From: CAYPHY01 sp964410625
Lineage (GTDB): Bacteria > Chloroflexota > Anaerolineae > Promineifilales > Promineifilaceae
DNA: 48,060 bases
Assembly: GCA_964410625.1 (NCBI GenBank)
Contig: CAYPHY010000040.1
Coordinates: forward strand, 1-48,060
Direction: 5' to 3'
Shown: in pieces, positions 33,839-42,424 of the stretch
Layout: every line of letters starts with the position of its first letter
How positions within the stretch are numbered: position 1 is the stretch's first letter
Translations under genes and position numbers: made by a program
Notes under the pieces: model-generated
Told to the model about the DNA's origin: nothing
The model's database searches: none
The model's input: the letters and a program-made list of their open reading frames with translations, nothing else

Positions 33839-35863
33839 TCATGGCAATGTCGCTTCCACCGGCAGCACAAAGAGCGCGGGAGGCTCGTCGCGTCTGCCCT
33901 GCCCAGTGATTGCCAGAAAACGGCCGTCCGGCGACCAGGAATGGGGGCCGACATCATAACGGCCATAACCCTGGCTTTGTGCCTTGCCCGAAATTGGTAC
34001 TGACTCAATGCGAATGTAGTTGCCCACTTCCAGGGCAACCCGTTCACCACCGGGGGCAAAGCTATAATGGATGGCCTCGTCACTCTCAAAGAGGCGCAGT
34101 TGTTGGCTGACAGTTGAAGCGAGGGAACGCACCCACAGTTCATCATAAGAGCCGGGTGCGCCGCTGCTAAAATCATAGAGAACCAGCCAACGGCCGCCCG
34201 GCGCAAAGGAAGGGTAGACCCGATCGAGAGGGCTTTCTATATGAAGAGATTGGGTCGCGCGGGTTGCTGAATAATAAAGCTGCAACGGCGGTTGCTCGTC
34301 CTCATACTCCATATCATGGAGCAGCACGACAAACTCCCCGTTGGTCGGGGTATAACTAGTAATAGCTCTATGATCGGCCGCTGCCGCCTGACCAAAGAAA
34401 GCCGCACCCACATTCTGCACCGACGCATCGGCGCTGACCAGCAGTGGCCCCTGGTCGCGGCTAGATTGAATCACAAACTCGGTATTGCTGAGCCACTCCG
34501 GCACGGCCAGTCCGCCCAATCCTTGCGGCCCTTGCCATGTTGCTACCTGTGTGGCTGCGGCCGTGCCGACATCCAGCACGTAACTATCCCCCCCGTCGCC
34601 GCTAATCGCCACATAGCGGCCGTCGGGTGAGAAGGAAGCGCCGTTGTCAAACCCTTCGGAAATACCCTCCACCGGCCGCACGTCTAATCCAGCGAATTGA
34701 AAGAGCCAGTAGCGGCCGCCCCCAACTAGCAAGAAGTGGCTGCGGTCGGCGCTGTGGGCGACAACACGGATGATCCGCTCTGGGAACTGGTCAGTATGAA
34801 CGACAAAGTTGTCGCCGCAGGGTTGGAAGCTCAACACCTCCTCGTCGCCAAAGATGAGGATGTCGCCGGTCGGGACGGGTAGCCAGAGATGCCGCCGTAC
34901 CCAACTGGTGGAGCCGCTGCGATAATCGTTGAAAGGGCAACTGCGCTCGTTCACCACATCGTAGAAGTGAAAGTCGCCCGCCGGGGATTGGGGATTGGCT
35001 TCCAGGTCGGCGGCCGTGTGCGTCCAATAGGTCAGGAAACGGCCGTCGGGTGACCAATCACCAACGGTGATCTGCGGCGCAATGGCAACCGTACCTGGTA
35101 TCGGCGTCGGCGTTGGCGTGGGAATAGGGAGCGACGTCGCCTCCGACCGGAAGGATGCTATTATCTGCAATAAGATTTCCTTTGACTTCAGATACGCTTC
35201 CTGAGTACCAGTCGCACTGCCATATTGGATACTCGTCCCGTCTGCGAGCGAGAGAGATAGAACTTCATCCAGCCAGGTCCCTGCTTCGTCCCGCTCGCGG
35301 ATCTCGTGGCCTTCAGCCGTATAGGGATGTCCATCAATCATCACCGTTTCCGTAATGGGGAAAATGTCATAATCGCCGACACCGGTACGGCCGCAAGGGT
35401 CGCCATACTCATCCCCTGATTCCCAAGGGATACGAAAGGTAATGAACCCAGTTTGATAACCAACGCTGACACAAATATCACCAGGATCATCTTCAGACGA
35501 ATCGCTATCCTGCCTCGCTTTGATGTCTGCCTCGGCCGGATAGCTGAAGCGAAAGCCATACTCCTCATTACGGTAGACAAGCCAGCCGCTTACCACCTCT
35601 GAGGTGACGACTGGCGACGGGGTAAGTGTTGGGATTGCGGTTGGTCTTGTGGTGGGCGAAACGGAGGATTCGGGAGAAGGGGTGATGGTTATGGTCGGCG
35701 CGGCCGTCTCGCTGGGGGTGGCCGTTTGCACAATGCTGATGGGTGGCGTGATGGTTACGCTGCTAATGGGGACGGCCGTTGCTGTTGGCGTGGGTGCGGG
35801 TTGGTTAGCGGCCGTGCAGCCAATCGCCAGGAATAGAAGAGCCCCACAAATTAAAAAGCGCAC
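33839..35863 (-). CDS. Lipoprotein with PD40/WD40-like beta-propeller repeats
   Basis: A short signal peptide ends at the lipobox Cys16 (LAIGC), followed by a Thr/Pro-rich spacer (about 20-85). A small N-terminal domain (about 95-235) starts GWLVYRNEEYGFRFSYPAE, resembling a PsbP-like module. The rest contains PD40-like repeats with SPDGRF/Y signatures (DWSPDGRFLTYW, SFSPDGRYVAIS, SWSPDGRFLAIT), as in TolB-type propellers. It starts with GTG and no SD is seen. The function is unknown; a ligand- or sugar-binding role is possible. Confidence 0.8.
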   Translation of the reverse strand: MRFLICGALLFLAIGCTAANQPAPTPTATAVPISSVTITPPISIVQTATPSETAAPTITITPSPESSVSPTTRPTAIPTLTPSPVVTSEVVSGWLVYRNEEYGFRFSYPAEADIKARQDSDSSEDDPGDICVSVGYQTGFITFRIPWESGDEYGDPCGRTGVGDYDIFPITETVMIDGHPYTAEGHEIRERDEAGTWLDEVLSLSLADGTSIQYGSATGTQEAYLKSKEILLQIIASFRSEATSLPIPTPTPTPIPGTVAIAPQITVGDWSPDGRFLTYWTHTAADLEANPQSPAGDFHFYDVVNERSCPFNDYRSGSTSWVRRHLWLPVPTGDILIFGDEEVLSFQPCGDNFVVHTDQFPERIIRVVAHSADRSHFLLVGGGRYWLFQFAGLDVRPVEGISEGFDNGASFSPDGRYVAISGDGGDSYVLDVGTAAATQVATWQGPQGLGGLAVPEWLSNTEFVIQSSRDQGPLLVSADASVQNVGAAFFGQAAAADHRAITSYTPTNGEFVVLLHDMEYEDEQPPLQLYYSATRATQSLHIESPLDRVYPSFAPGGRWLVLYDFSSGAPGSYDELWVRSLASTVSQQLRLFESDEAIHYSFAPGGERVALEVGNYIRIESVPISGKAQSQGYGRYDVGPHSWSPDGRFLAITGQGRRDEPPALFVLPVEATLP

Positions 35864-35880
35864 TTGATTTGTTGCCTGCC

Positions 35881-35935
35881 CGTAGCGCGGTTTGGCAAAC
35901 CGCAGCTAATACGCGATTTGCCAAATCGCGCTACA
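35881..35935. repeat. Paired family A hairpins
   Basis: Two hairpins side by side: GCGGTTTG with CAAACCGC (35887-35903) and GCGATTTG with CAAATCGC (35913-35929). GTAGCG on the left and CGCTAC on the right can also pair. The sequence is family A. Confidence 0.85.
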
Positions 35936-36045
35936 TCTATCTGGTCACTTTTATAATAACCGAAAATGGGCAGCCAACTCAACGGAAACTGAATGACTTG
36001 ATTACAACAAACCAACGCCATCGGCGCATCTATAGTAAAAAATGG

Positions 36046-36136
36046 GACGCAGATCATCGCTGATCATTCGCAGATTGACACTGATCCTTTCTAAAAATCA
36101 GCGTGAATCAGCGTTATATCAGCGAAAATCAGCGTC
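36046..36136. repeat. Word-type inverted repeat, family B
   Basis: Left arm words GACGCAGATC, GCTGATC and CGCAGATTGACACTGATC face right arm words ATCAGCGTG, ATCAGCGTTAT and ATCAGCG. It lies upstream of the propeller lipoprotein and downstream of the next lipoprotein gene. Confidence 0.8.
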
Positions 36137-36185
36137 CGCTCTGAAAATGCAAACATATTCGCGTCAATTCGATGCAAAAAAAGTA

Positions 36186-36776
36186 TTAACTAACCCATCC
36201 CATACCAGTGTCGCCAGTCACCGCCCATACACCATCGCTTTGTTCGAGGATGTAGGTTTGCCCGCCGGCGGCCAGGTTGGCGACATAGATGCTGCCGGAG
36301 ACGTGGGCAGAGCCGTCATCCTGATGATGGATATTGCCCAATTGGATGATCGCACCTTCATCAGGTACTGCGCCTGTATCGGGATTTAATTCCACATCCT
36401 CAAAGGTATCTACCCACACCAATTCGGCGGGCAGGTCTTGGAGCTGTTCGGTAATCTCGGCCGTCACTGCTTCAGAGAGGACGACGGGATCCGATTGTTC
36501 CGCCTCAGGCGATCCGGCCGCGTCGTTGGTTGTCCGCACGACATAGAGCGTCGGCGCTTGCAGGGTCCCGCCAAAGGTATCGTCTTCGGTGTAGATTTGG
36601 CGAATAACGGCCGCGTACATTTGAGCCGTATCATCACTTTCCTCCGGCTCCAACCCTGACCCTCCGCCCGTCGCAGGGGGCGAAGAACAGGCTGTCAGCA
36701 ACGCCAGGGCAATGGCAAATAGCCACAGCCAGGCGAGTTTTATTCTGTCTAAGTTGTCTGTTCGCTGAAAATTCAT
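36186..36776 (-). CDS. Small lipoprotein of unknown function
   Basis: I do not recognise this family. A basic N-terminus and hydrophobic core end at the lipobox Cys31 (LLTAC), then a short acidic spacer. The rest (about 45-196) is one compact domain with YVVRTTNDAAG, VWVDTFEDVELN and the end GVWAVTGDTGMGWVS. A strong SD (AAGGAG, 6 nt) precedes the ATG and is itself next to the family D hairpin at 36790-36837. Confidence 0.8.
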   Translation of the reverse strand: MNFQRTDNLDRIKLAWLWLFAIALALLTACSSPPATGGGSGLEPEESDDTAQMYAAVIRQIYTEDDTFGGTLQAPTLYVVRTTNDAAGSPEAEQSDPVVLSEAVTAEITEQLQDLPAELVWVDTFEDVELNPDTGAVPDEGAIIQLGNIHHQDDGSAHVSGSIYVANLAAGGQTYILEQSDGVWAVTGDTGMGWVS

Positions 36777-36789
36777 GGTAGCTCCTTTT

Positions 36790-36837
36790 AGAAACTGGGT
36801 TTTTCTAGCGACCCTCGGTCGCCAAAACCCGGTTTCT
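36790..36837. repeat. Family D hairpin
   Basis: AGAAACTGGGTTTTT (36790-36804) faces AAAACCCGGTTTCT (36824-36837) with one or two mismatches. It is directly upstream of the small lipoprotein gene and past the stop of none, so it probably lies in the 5' leader of that gene. Confidence 0.8.
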
Positions 36838-36973
36838 CTATTCTATTCAGCTATGGCCTCATGGCCGTGCCTCATTACTTTTTACTCAATTAACACGCAT
36901 TGTTAACGTATCAGGGGCACAAGGGTAGGGTACAAACGGGATATAGATGAGTTGCTGAGGGCAGCAGACACGT

Positions 36974-38347
36974 CTAATTGTCCAGCGGGTCCATACCCCC
37001 GGCGATCCAAGAGGGACCAGGACAGTCCACAATCGGCATTCCGGGTATGTTGATCATCGTGCTACCTTCGCCGCCACCCATGCTGATCGGCTCGCCCACA
37101 CGGGCGATCACCTCTCCATCCCCATTGAGGAGTTCGATGGTTTCGGCCGTCACCCGCAACGCATCCTCATAGCGCCAGATCACCAGCAACTCTTCGCTCC
37201 CTTCAGCTTCAACGCGGAGACAGCCCATGTCATCCAGGGTCAATTGTCCTTCAAGCAAGGCGTCCATGTGGACGTTGGTTGGTGCTTGCCTGGGGAAGTA
37301 GATCGGCAGCCCATCCGCGCCTTCGATGATTTCCACCGCGCCCTGCAAGGTGGGGGAAAGGGCTTCGGGGTCAATCTCAATCAGTTCCACCACTTCTGGG
37401 ATTGTTTGACCGTTTTCTTCAAAGGCTTGCCGGAAAAGGTCGGGGTTGCCTGTTTCAAAGATGACGCGGTTTGCGATCACATCAATCCAACTGTTGTTTG
37501 CCAAGCCCAACTCGGCCGCTGTCGCCATCGTCGCTTCTTGCGCGTCCACCAGTTCGGCAAATGTATGGGTATGGGTGCGAAGCTCGACGTAATCGGCATA
37601 GGGTTGGCCTTCGATATACGGCCGCACCGTCTCCTCGCCGTTCTCGGTAAAGGCGATCACCAGCCGGAACTGCGGTTGATGTTGCAGCCACAGCCCGGCA
37701 AAGGTGTCGGCTTCGTTGGCTTCCAGCGTCGCGCCCAGCGGGCCAATGCTCTCTTGCAAGCGCAAACGCATGACCGCTTCCTCTAACGGTATCCCTTGCC
37801 CTTCGGCGTAGAGCGCCGCGTCCTGCATTAAAGCCTCGTCAGCGTCTAAGGGTTCGGGTGTTGCTACGCCTTGTGTTTGTGACCAACGGCCGAGCACCTC
37901 CGCCTGCAACTCCTGCATCAGTTCGACATCAGCTAGCACTTCTTCTAACCGTGCCTGCCCTTCCTCGCTCTCGTAATGTGTCAATTGCTCGTTTACATTT
38001 CCCTGGAAGTCCAGATAAATAGTGGAGACAGACGGGATGTGATAGATAATCCCTCCGCCCACCCAATTTGCGAGAGGATGAGGATAGGTAAAGACGGCTA
38101 CCAAATCATCACTTAAGCGGCGTTTGTGTTCTTCGGGCCATTGGTTGAAGTAAGCCTTCACATCCTCCGGCGTATGGACGCCCATCTCAAGCGGATCGGG
38201 TGTGGATGTACCGCTAGATACCTCCTCAACAGCTGGTTCAACGCCGCTAGAGGTTGGGGCAGCGGCCGTGCAGCCGAGGAGCAACACGGCCATTGCCAGT
38301 AGTACCATCACTGTAAGCGTGGGAGATAGTTTTTTCACTTTCTTCAT
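36974..38347 (-). CDS. Lipoprotein with S1 protease propeptide-like domain
   Basis: The signal peptide ends at a lipobox Cys (LLLGC, about residue 26), followed by a Ser/Thr spacer. The middle (about 165-335) resembles the prosegment of streptogrisin / alpha-lytic protease precursors: AEGQGIPLEEAVMRL, AFxG-like TFAGLWLQ and VIAFTENG in the first module, ELGLANNSWIDVIANRVIFE in the second. No protease domain follows; the remaining C-terminus is beta-rich and ends PGPSWIAGG. The ATG (38347) is 3 nt after the stop of the upstream TIMP-like gene and has no SD, so translation is probably coupled. Confidence 0.7.
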   Translation of the reverse strand: MKKVKKLSPTLTVMVLLAMAVLLLGCTAAAPTSSGVEPAVEEVSSGTSTPDPLEMGVHTPEDVKAYFNQWPEEHKRRLSDDLVAVFTYPHPLANWVGGGIIYHIPSVSTIYLDFQGNVNEQLTHYESEEGQARLEEVLADVELMQELQAEVLGRWSQTQGVATPEPLDADEALMQDAALYAEGQGIPLEEAVMRLRLQESIGPLGATLEANEADTFAGLWLQHQPQFRLVIAFTENGEETVRPYIEGQPYADYVELRTHTHTFAELVDAQEATMATAAELGLANNSWIDVIANRVIFETGNPDLFRQAFEENGQTIPEVVELIEIDPEALSPTLQGAVEIIEGADGLPIYFPRQAPTNVHMDALLEGQLTLDDMGCLRVEAEGSEELLVIWRYEDALRVTAETIELLNGDGEVIARVGEPISMGGGEGSTMINIPGMPIVDCPGPSWIAGGMDPLDN

Positions 38348-38349
38348 TA

Positions 38350-38937
38350 TCACTGTACGGTGGCGGTCGTATTCCGCCGGCTAAAGATCACCACAACGGC
38401 AACCAAAGCGAGAATTGCTAACCCTGCCAGCCCGGCCAACAAGGCGGTTGGCAGGAGATTGCTGGTAGTGGAGGAATCGGCCCCGCCTATTTCCGATCTG
38501 CTGCTGTCCCCTAGTGCGTCCAGGTCTTCGACCTCGGCCGTCAGCAGCGTTGTCCGGCTACAGAGATTGGTCTGCAAGCCGTCTTCGCCCTCGTAGGCAT
38601 AGACCAGATAATCCATGCCCATCTCAAAGGCATAGCCACAGGATGCGCTGTCGCGGGGTGTGGTGATGGTCTGCGTTTCACTGACTTCCCCCTTCCAGAC
38701 ATCCGTAACATCAAATGTAATCCCTACGGGATCGGCGCTACTGATGATCTCCCCCTGCGGGGCATCAATGTTTGTCACTGTACCGGCAAAGACGGCCGCG
38801 GATTGCTCCCGCGCCTCTTGCGGGGGTGGTGGGGCAATGCAGGAACAGGCGAAAACAGGCGTGGTCGAAACCACAAAATTAGCAAAGGCCATCATCACAA
38901 CGGCCAGTATTGTTAACCCTTTGTATAGGCGAGACAT
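38350..38937 (-). CDS. TIMP/NTR-like protein with C-terminal membrane helix
   Basis: A signal peptide (about 8-29 from the chosen start) is followed by CSCIAPPP, the Cys-x-Cys N-terminus typical of TIMP-like / NTR-fold proteins, then AVFAGTVTNID and the central VTDVWKGEV. Further cysteines (SCGYAFE, NLCSRTT) fit the disulfide pattern. A C-terminal helix (about 168-190) with RR behind it anchors the protein. The start at 38937 has AGAGGAG 7 nt upstream; the open frame back to 39003 is repeat. It is directly upstream of, and likely cotranslated with, the propeptide-like lipoprotein. Confidence 0.85.
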   Translation of the reverse strand: MSRLYKGLTILAVVMMAFANFVVSTTPVFACSCIAPPPPQEAREQSAAVFAGTVTNIDAPQGEIISSADPVGITFDVTDVWKGEVSETQTITTPRDSASCGYAFEMGMDYLVYAYEGEDGLQTNLCSRTTLLTAEVEDLDALGDSSRSEIGGADSSTTSNLLPTALLAGLAGLAILALVAVVVIFSRRNTTATVQ

Positions 38938-38956
38938 GAACAAACTCCTCTGAATA

Positions 38957-39000
38957 GTTACGCAGATGACGCGGATAAAAACGCAGATCACGCAGATTTT
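38957..39000. repeat. One-armed word array, family B
   Basis: Direct words GTTACGCAGATGACGCGGAT and ACGCAGATCACGCAGATTT lie upstream of the TIMP-like gene. There is no clear inverse arm. Confidence 0.7.
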
Positions 39001-39056
39001 CATCTATGGTATGGTGGTGCGGCGCGCGTCGTCTCCTTCGAAACATCTGAAAACAT

Positions 39057-39120
39057 CTCACGCTAAAAATGCTAAGACACAAAGTTAAAAACCTTAGCGT
39101 CCTTTGCGGCTTTGCGTGAG
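39057..39120. repeat. Nested intergenic inverted repeat
   Basis: CTCACGC (39057-39063) pairs with GCGTGAG (39114-39120), and GCTAAG (39071-39076) pairs with CTTAGC (39093-39098). The right side holds direct words CCTTTGCGGCTTTGCG. It is between the divergent TIMP-like and membrane protein genes. Confidence 0.7.
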
Positions 39121-39263
39121 ACTTTCATTACCGTATAAGTCCTAATGTACTTAACGTTATCCCACTGCGATTGGTTCCATGATTGGTTCCATATTTGACA
39201 GAAGTATGATTATTGTTTATTGTGTTCAATATAAATTGAATGTTCTGTACGATGGAGGTAATG

Positions 39264-39695
39264 ATGACAAATTCGACCCCGAAAAGTGGCGCGAAGCGAC
39301 TGTTTGAATGGATCGCGGCCGTCATCGGCGCGATCACTTGTGCAGCCGTTCCTCTTCTCTTTGTAACCAACCAACAACCACTCTTTCCCTTACCCGGTCT
39401 CTACTTTCTTGAAATCATGCTATTGGGGCTTTTGGTCTTGGTGGCAACGGCCGCCAGACCCTCACGCTGGGGAAGTACCATGCCCTGGATCGCCGCTGGT
39501 ATCCTGCTGGCTTTTGTCATTCTCGGTGGGTTCAGTATTGGCCCGCCGCTGATTCCGGCGATGGTGGCGTTTGTGGTTGTCGGGGTCCTGGCTGATTGGC
39601 AAACCGGGGGAAATATAGCCATGCACCTTGTGCTGTTCTTCGGCGCGGCCGTTATCCAGGCTATGCTGATGTTATTGCTGATTGGGCTCGCCTGA
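39264..39695 (+). CDS. Small integral membrane protein
   Basis: I do not recognise this 143-residue protein. It is almost all hydrophobic, with about four helices (about 14-34, 45-63, 75-105 with a break, and 115-140). The ATG at 39264 has GGAGG 5 nt upstream; the neighbouring ATG at 39261 is too close to it. It is alone and converges with yjbQ across the repeat array at 39703-39912. Confidence 0.75.
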   Translation: MTNSTPKSGAKRLFEWIAAVIGAITCAAVPLLFVTNQQPLFPLPGLYFLEIMLLGLLVLVATAARPSRWGSTMPWIAAGILLAFVILGGFSIGPPLIPAMVAFVVVGVLADWQTGGNIAMHLVLFFGAAVIQAMLMLLLIGLA

Positions 39696-39702
39696 CACAC
39701 CG

Positions 39703-39912
39703 TACAGCGATTTTCCTAAATCGCTGATTCAGCTACCGTTAAAGGAGACCGCGATTTAGGAAAATCGCGTTACGCATTACAGGTGAATCGCTGATTAGCT
39801 ACCGTTAGAAGAGACTGCGATTTAGGAAAATCGCGTTACGCATTACGGTTGAATCGCTGGTATAGCTAGCGTTGGAAGAAACCGCGATTTGGGAAAATCG
39901 CGTTACGCATTA
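39703..39912. repeat. Three tandem copies of a 66-nt hairpin unit
   Basis: Three imperfect copies of about 66 nt each carry AATCGCTG, AGCTACCGTTA, GCGATTTAGGAAAATCGCG and TTACGCATTA. Within a copy GCGATTTTCCTAAATCGC-like and GCGATTTAGGAAAATCGC can pair, so the array can form a row of stems. It lies between convergent genes, so it may be a terminator region. Confidence 0.85.
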
Positions 39913-39931
39913 TGGTCGAGGGAACAACGGG

Positions 39932-40360
39932 TTAGCGTTGTTCGCCTTGTAGCGTAACCACTAACTTACGGCCGCCGCCCCGGTTGCGATGTTCGCATAG
40001 ATAAATGCCCTGCCATGTGCCGAGGTTGAGACGGCCGTTCGTGATCGGAATCATCACGCTGCTGCCCAATAAGACCGCCTTGATGTGTGCGGGCATGTCG
40101 TCTGGGCCTTCGGCCGTATGCACAAAGTAGGGAGCGTTTTCCGGCGCAAGCTGGTTGAAGTGGCGTTCCATGTCCCCGCGCACCGTCGGGTCGGCGTTTT
40201 CGTTGATCGCCAACGAGGCTGAGGTGTGCTGGATGAAGATATGGGCCAGGCCGACGGCGAAGCGGCCGATCTCCGGAACCTGCTCCACAATCTCTCGCGT
40301 CACCAGATGAAACCCACGCGACTTGGGAGCCAATCTAATCTCTTTCTGAAACCAAGTCAT
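39932..40360 (-). CDS. YjbQ family protein (UPF0047)
   Basis: This 142-residue protein matches the YjbQ/UPF0047 family: GLAHIFIQHTSASLAINENADPTVR, HIKAVLLGSS and the C-terminal GRLNLGTWQGIYLCEHRNRGGGR. Some members can substitute for thiamine-phosphate synthase in vitro or in suppressor screens; the physiological role is unknown. The ATG has no SD and is preceded directly by a word array (40366-40432). Confidence 0.92.
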   Translation of the reverse strand: MTWFQKEIRLAPKSRGFHLVTREIVEQVPEIGRFAVGLAHIFIQHTSASLAINENADPTVRGDMERHFNQLAPENAPYFVHTAEGPDDMPAHIKAVLLGSSVMIPITNGRLNLGTWQGIYLCEHRNRGGGRKLVVTLQGEQR

Positions 40361-40365
40361 AAGTC

Positions 40366-40432
40366 AAGGATGAGGGATGAAGGCTGAAGGATGAAGGATT
40401 ATTTCAGCCCTCATCCTTCCTCCTTCAGCCTT
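40366..40432. repeat. Word-type inverted repeat (GGATGAAGG word)
   Basis: Left-hand words AAGGATGAGGGATGAAGGC, TGAAGGATGAAGGAT face right-hand words TCAGCCCTCATCCTTCC and TCCTTCAGCCTT. It fills the gap between yjbQ and the ABC permease stop codon. Confidence 0.85.
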
Positions 40433-41621
40433 ATGCAGAGGCTTCGCCGAGGATGATGCGTTCCTGGTTAAAGAGGCGGATGGACATCCATAGGGCGGCC
40501 GCGCCGATGGCTAATGTCAGGGCGGTTGCCACAACCACGTTCGCCACTTCCAACGGCTCTCCGCGCGAGATGTCTTTGATCAGGAATAGTTGTCCGATGG
40601 TGGGGATAAAGTACATCCAGCTTTGCGCTCGAATGGGCAACACCGAGAGGAAAACAGAAGGCATAAACCCGGCCAGGGCGACAAACTGGGCATAGGTCGA
40701 GGCCTCCTTCACGCTGCGGGTAAAGGCGACTACGGCCATTTCCAGGGCGACGGCCAAAAAGACAACAGGTAGCATGATCAAGATGGCCGTGAGCAGGATG
40801 GATGGATCAAGTGCAAAGCGAATTTGGGTAAACGCCTGCACCTGGGGAATCGCCAGCAACACCAGGAAAAAGGCCGTCGCCAGGGCGGTGGCGAGAATGG
40901 TAAAGGCCAGCGCTGTTAGATATTTGCCCAGCACAATCTGCCAGCGCGGGACGGGGTTGAGCAACAGCGGCTCCAACGACTTGCGCTCCCGTTCTCCGGC
41001 GGTCATATCTACAACCAGGTAAAAGCCGCCATAAAAGGCAGCGGTCATCATCACCACCGGCAACAAGTTTAACACGGCGCTGGCAATGCCCCCTTCCTGG
41101 GTCGCCACATTGACCTGTTCAATCTGAACCGGCGTCAGGATTTGCGGGCTGATCCCCCGCGCCAGGAGGCGTTGGACGACGATCTGGCGGTTAAATTGGT
41201 TGAGCAAATCGGCCGTCCGCCCTACCGCTACGGCCGCGCTCTGCGCCGATTCATCGAGGATCAGTTCCACCGGCGCGGGACGGCCGTTGCTGAACTCCTC
41301 GGCGTAATTTTCGGGGATGACCAGCACGACATCGGCGTCACCGCTACGCACGGCCGCGCGTGGGTCTTCCGGTGGGGGCTGGATGCTCACGTTGTTTTGT
41401 TCCAGGTAATCAATCAGTCCCGGCGCGTTGTTGGCTCCGACGACGGCGAGTTCGAGCGGCCGTTCCGCCTGCTCGGAGAAGGAGCGCCCCAAGAAGCCAA
41501 ACAGGGCGATATAGAGCAGCGGATTGATCAACACCGCAAACAGGGCGTTGGTTACTGAACGCCGGTCACGAAAGTTGTCGAGAATCTCTTTTTGGATAAT
41601 GATCCAAACTGGTTCGAGCAT
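40431..41621 (-). CDS. ABC-2 type transporter permease (NatB-like)
   Basis: The N-terminal helix (about 28-45), a large extracytoplasmic domain (about 50-195) and five or six membrane helices (about 195-390) match the NatB/ABC-2 layout. The typical cytoplasmic loop TAGERERKSLEPLLLNPV (about 225-245) is present. It would work with the upstream ATPase to export an unknown substrate, Na+ in the family prototype. The SD is GAAGGA at 9 nt. A family D hairpin (41647-41679) separates it from the ATPase. Confidence 0.9.
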   Translation of the reverse strand: MLEPVWIIIQKEILDNFRDRRSVTNALFAVLINPLLYIALFGFLGRSFSEQAERPLELAVVGANNAPGLIDYLEQNNVSIQPPPEDPRAAVRSGDADVVLVIPENYAEEFSNGRPAPVELILDESAQSAAVAVGRTADLLNQFNRQIVVQRLLARGISPQILTPVQIEQVNVATQEGGIASAVLNLLPVVMMTAAFYGGFYLVVDMTAGERERKSLEPLLLNPVPRWQIVLGKYLTALAFTILATALATAFFLVLLAIPQVQAFTQIRFALDPSILLTAILIMLPVVFLAVALEMAVVAFTRSVKEASTYAQFVALAGFMPSVFLSVLPIRAQSWMYFIPTIGQLFLIKDISRGEPLEVANVVVATALTLAIGAAALWMSIRLFNQERIILGEASA

Positions 41622-41646
41622 TTACTTCAATCCTTCAAGTGGTGCT

Positions 41647-41679
41647 AGAAACCGGGTTTCTTGAAGAAACCCGGTTTCT
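41647..41679. repeat. Family D hairpin within an operon
   Basis: AGAAACCGGGTTTCTT (41647-41662) and AAGAAACCCGGTTTCT (41664-41679) form a perfect 16-bp inverted repeat around a single G. It lies between the ABC ATPase and permease genes, which surely need joint expression, so it is probably not a full terminator. Confidence 0.9.
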
Positions 41680-41692
41680 GAAAACTTCTAAA

Positions 41693-42424
41693 CTACTTCA
41701 ACCCTTCTGTCGTTCCAATGACGGAAACGAATGCATCTTCGAGGTTTTCTTGCCCTGTCTGCTGCCGTATCTCGTCCGGTGTGCCTTGCGCGGCGACACG
41801 GCCATCAGCGATGACCACGATCTTATCGCAAAGCATCGCAACTTCCTGCATGATGTGGCTGGAAAAGAGGATGCAACGCCCTTCCTCGCGCAGACTGCGA
41901 ATGACATCGCGCATGGTGCGCGTACTCATCACATCGAGACCGGCCGTTGGCTCGTCGAGCATCACATTGCGCGGTTGGTGGACCAATGCCCGCGCAATCG
42001 CCACCTTCACCTTTTCGCCAGTGGAGAAGCCATCGGTCTTGCGGTCGGCAATCCCCCTCATATCAAGCAGCTCAATTAGCTGGTCAATTCGCGGCTCTAG
42101 CTCCGCTTTTTTCAGGCCGTGGAGACGGCCGTAATAGCGAATATTCTCCCGCGCTGTCAGCCGCAGATAGAGGCCCCGCGCATCGGGCAAGACGCCGATC
42201 CGCCGTTGCGCCCCCTGCCGTTGACGGTAGGAGTCATGGCCGTCCACACTGGCTGAACCTTCATCCGGTTCCAGCACACCGGCGAGCATCCGCATCGTCG
42301 TGCTTTTTCCGGCCCCATTCGGCCCCAACAGCCCGGTGATCAAGCCATCCGGCGCATCAAATGTAACATGCTGCACCGCCTTCACCGGCCCAAATGATTT
42401 TGACAGATCATTAACTGAGATCAT
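41693..42424 (-). CDS. ABC transporter ATP-binding protein (NatA-like)
   Basis: A complete nucleotide-binding domain of 243 residues: Walker A GPNGAGKST (about 33-41), Q-loop region, signature FSTGEKVKVAIARAL (about 133-147), Walker B NVMLDEPTAGLD and the switch His in SSHIM. It pairs with the permease at 40431-41621. Its ATG follows the stop of the upstream antirepressor-like gene with no gap (TAG-ATG); GGAAGGATAG gives the SD. Confidence 0.93.
   Translation of the reverse strand: MISVNDLSKSFGPVKAVQHVTFDAPDGLITGLLGPNGAGKSTTMRMLAGVLEPDEGSASVDGHDSYRQRQGAQRRIGVLPDARGLYLRLTARENIRYYGRLHGLKKAELEPRIDQLIELLDMRGIADRKTDGFSTGEKVKVAIARALVHQPRNVMLDEPTAGLDVMSTRTMRDVIRSLREEGRCILFSSHIMQEVAMLCDKIVVIADGRVAAQGTPDEIRQQTGQENLEDAFVSVIGTTEGLK

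Larger units (their letters stand above)
35864..36185. other. 322-nt gene-free region with two hairpins
   Basis: It lies between the propeller lipoprotein and the 196-residue lipoprotein genes, both minus. It contains a family A element (35881-35935) and a family B element (36046-36136) and no other recognised feature. Confidence 0.6.

Noticed and set aside
38938..39003. Longer N-terminus of the TIMP-like gene
   Set aside because: The extra 22 codons are a translated family B word array, and AGAGGAG is placed for the ATG at 38937.
39703..39912. CRISPR array
   Set aside because: The repeats are contiguous 66-nt tandem units without unique spacers, and no cas gene is present.
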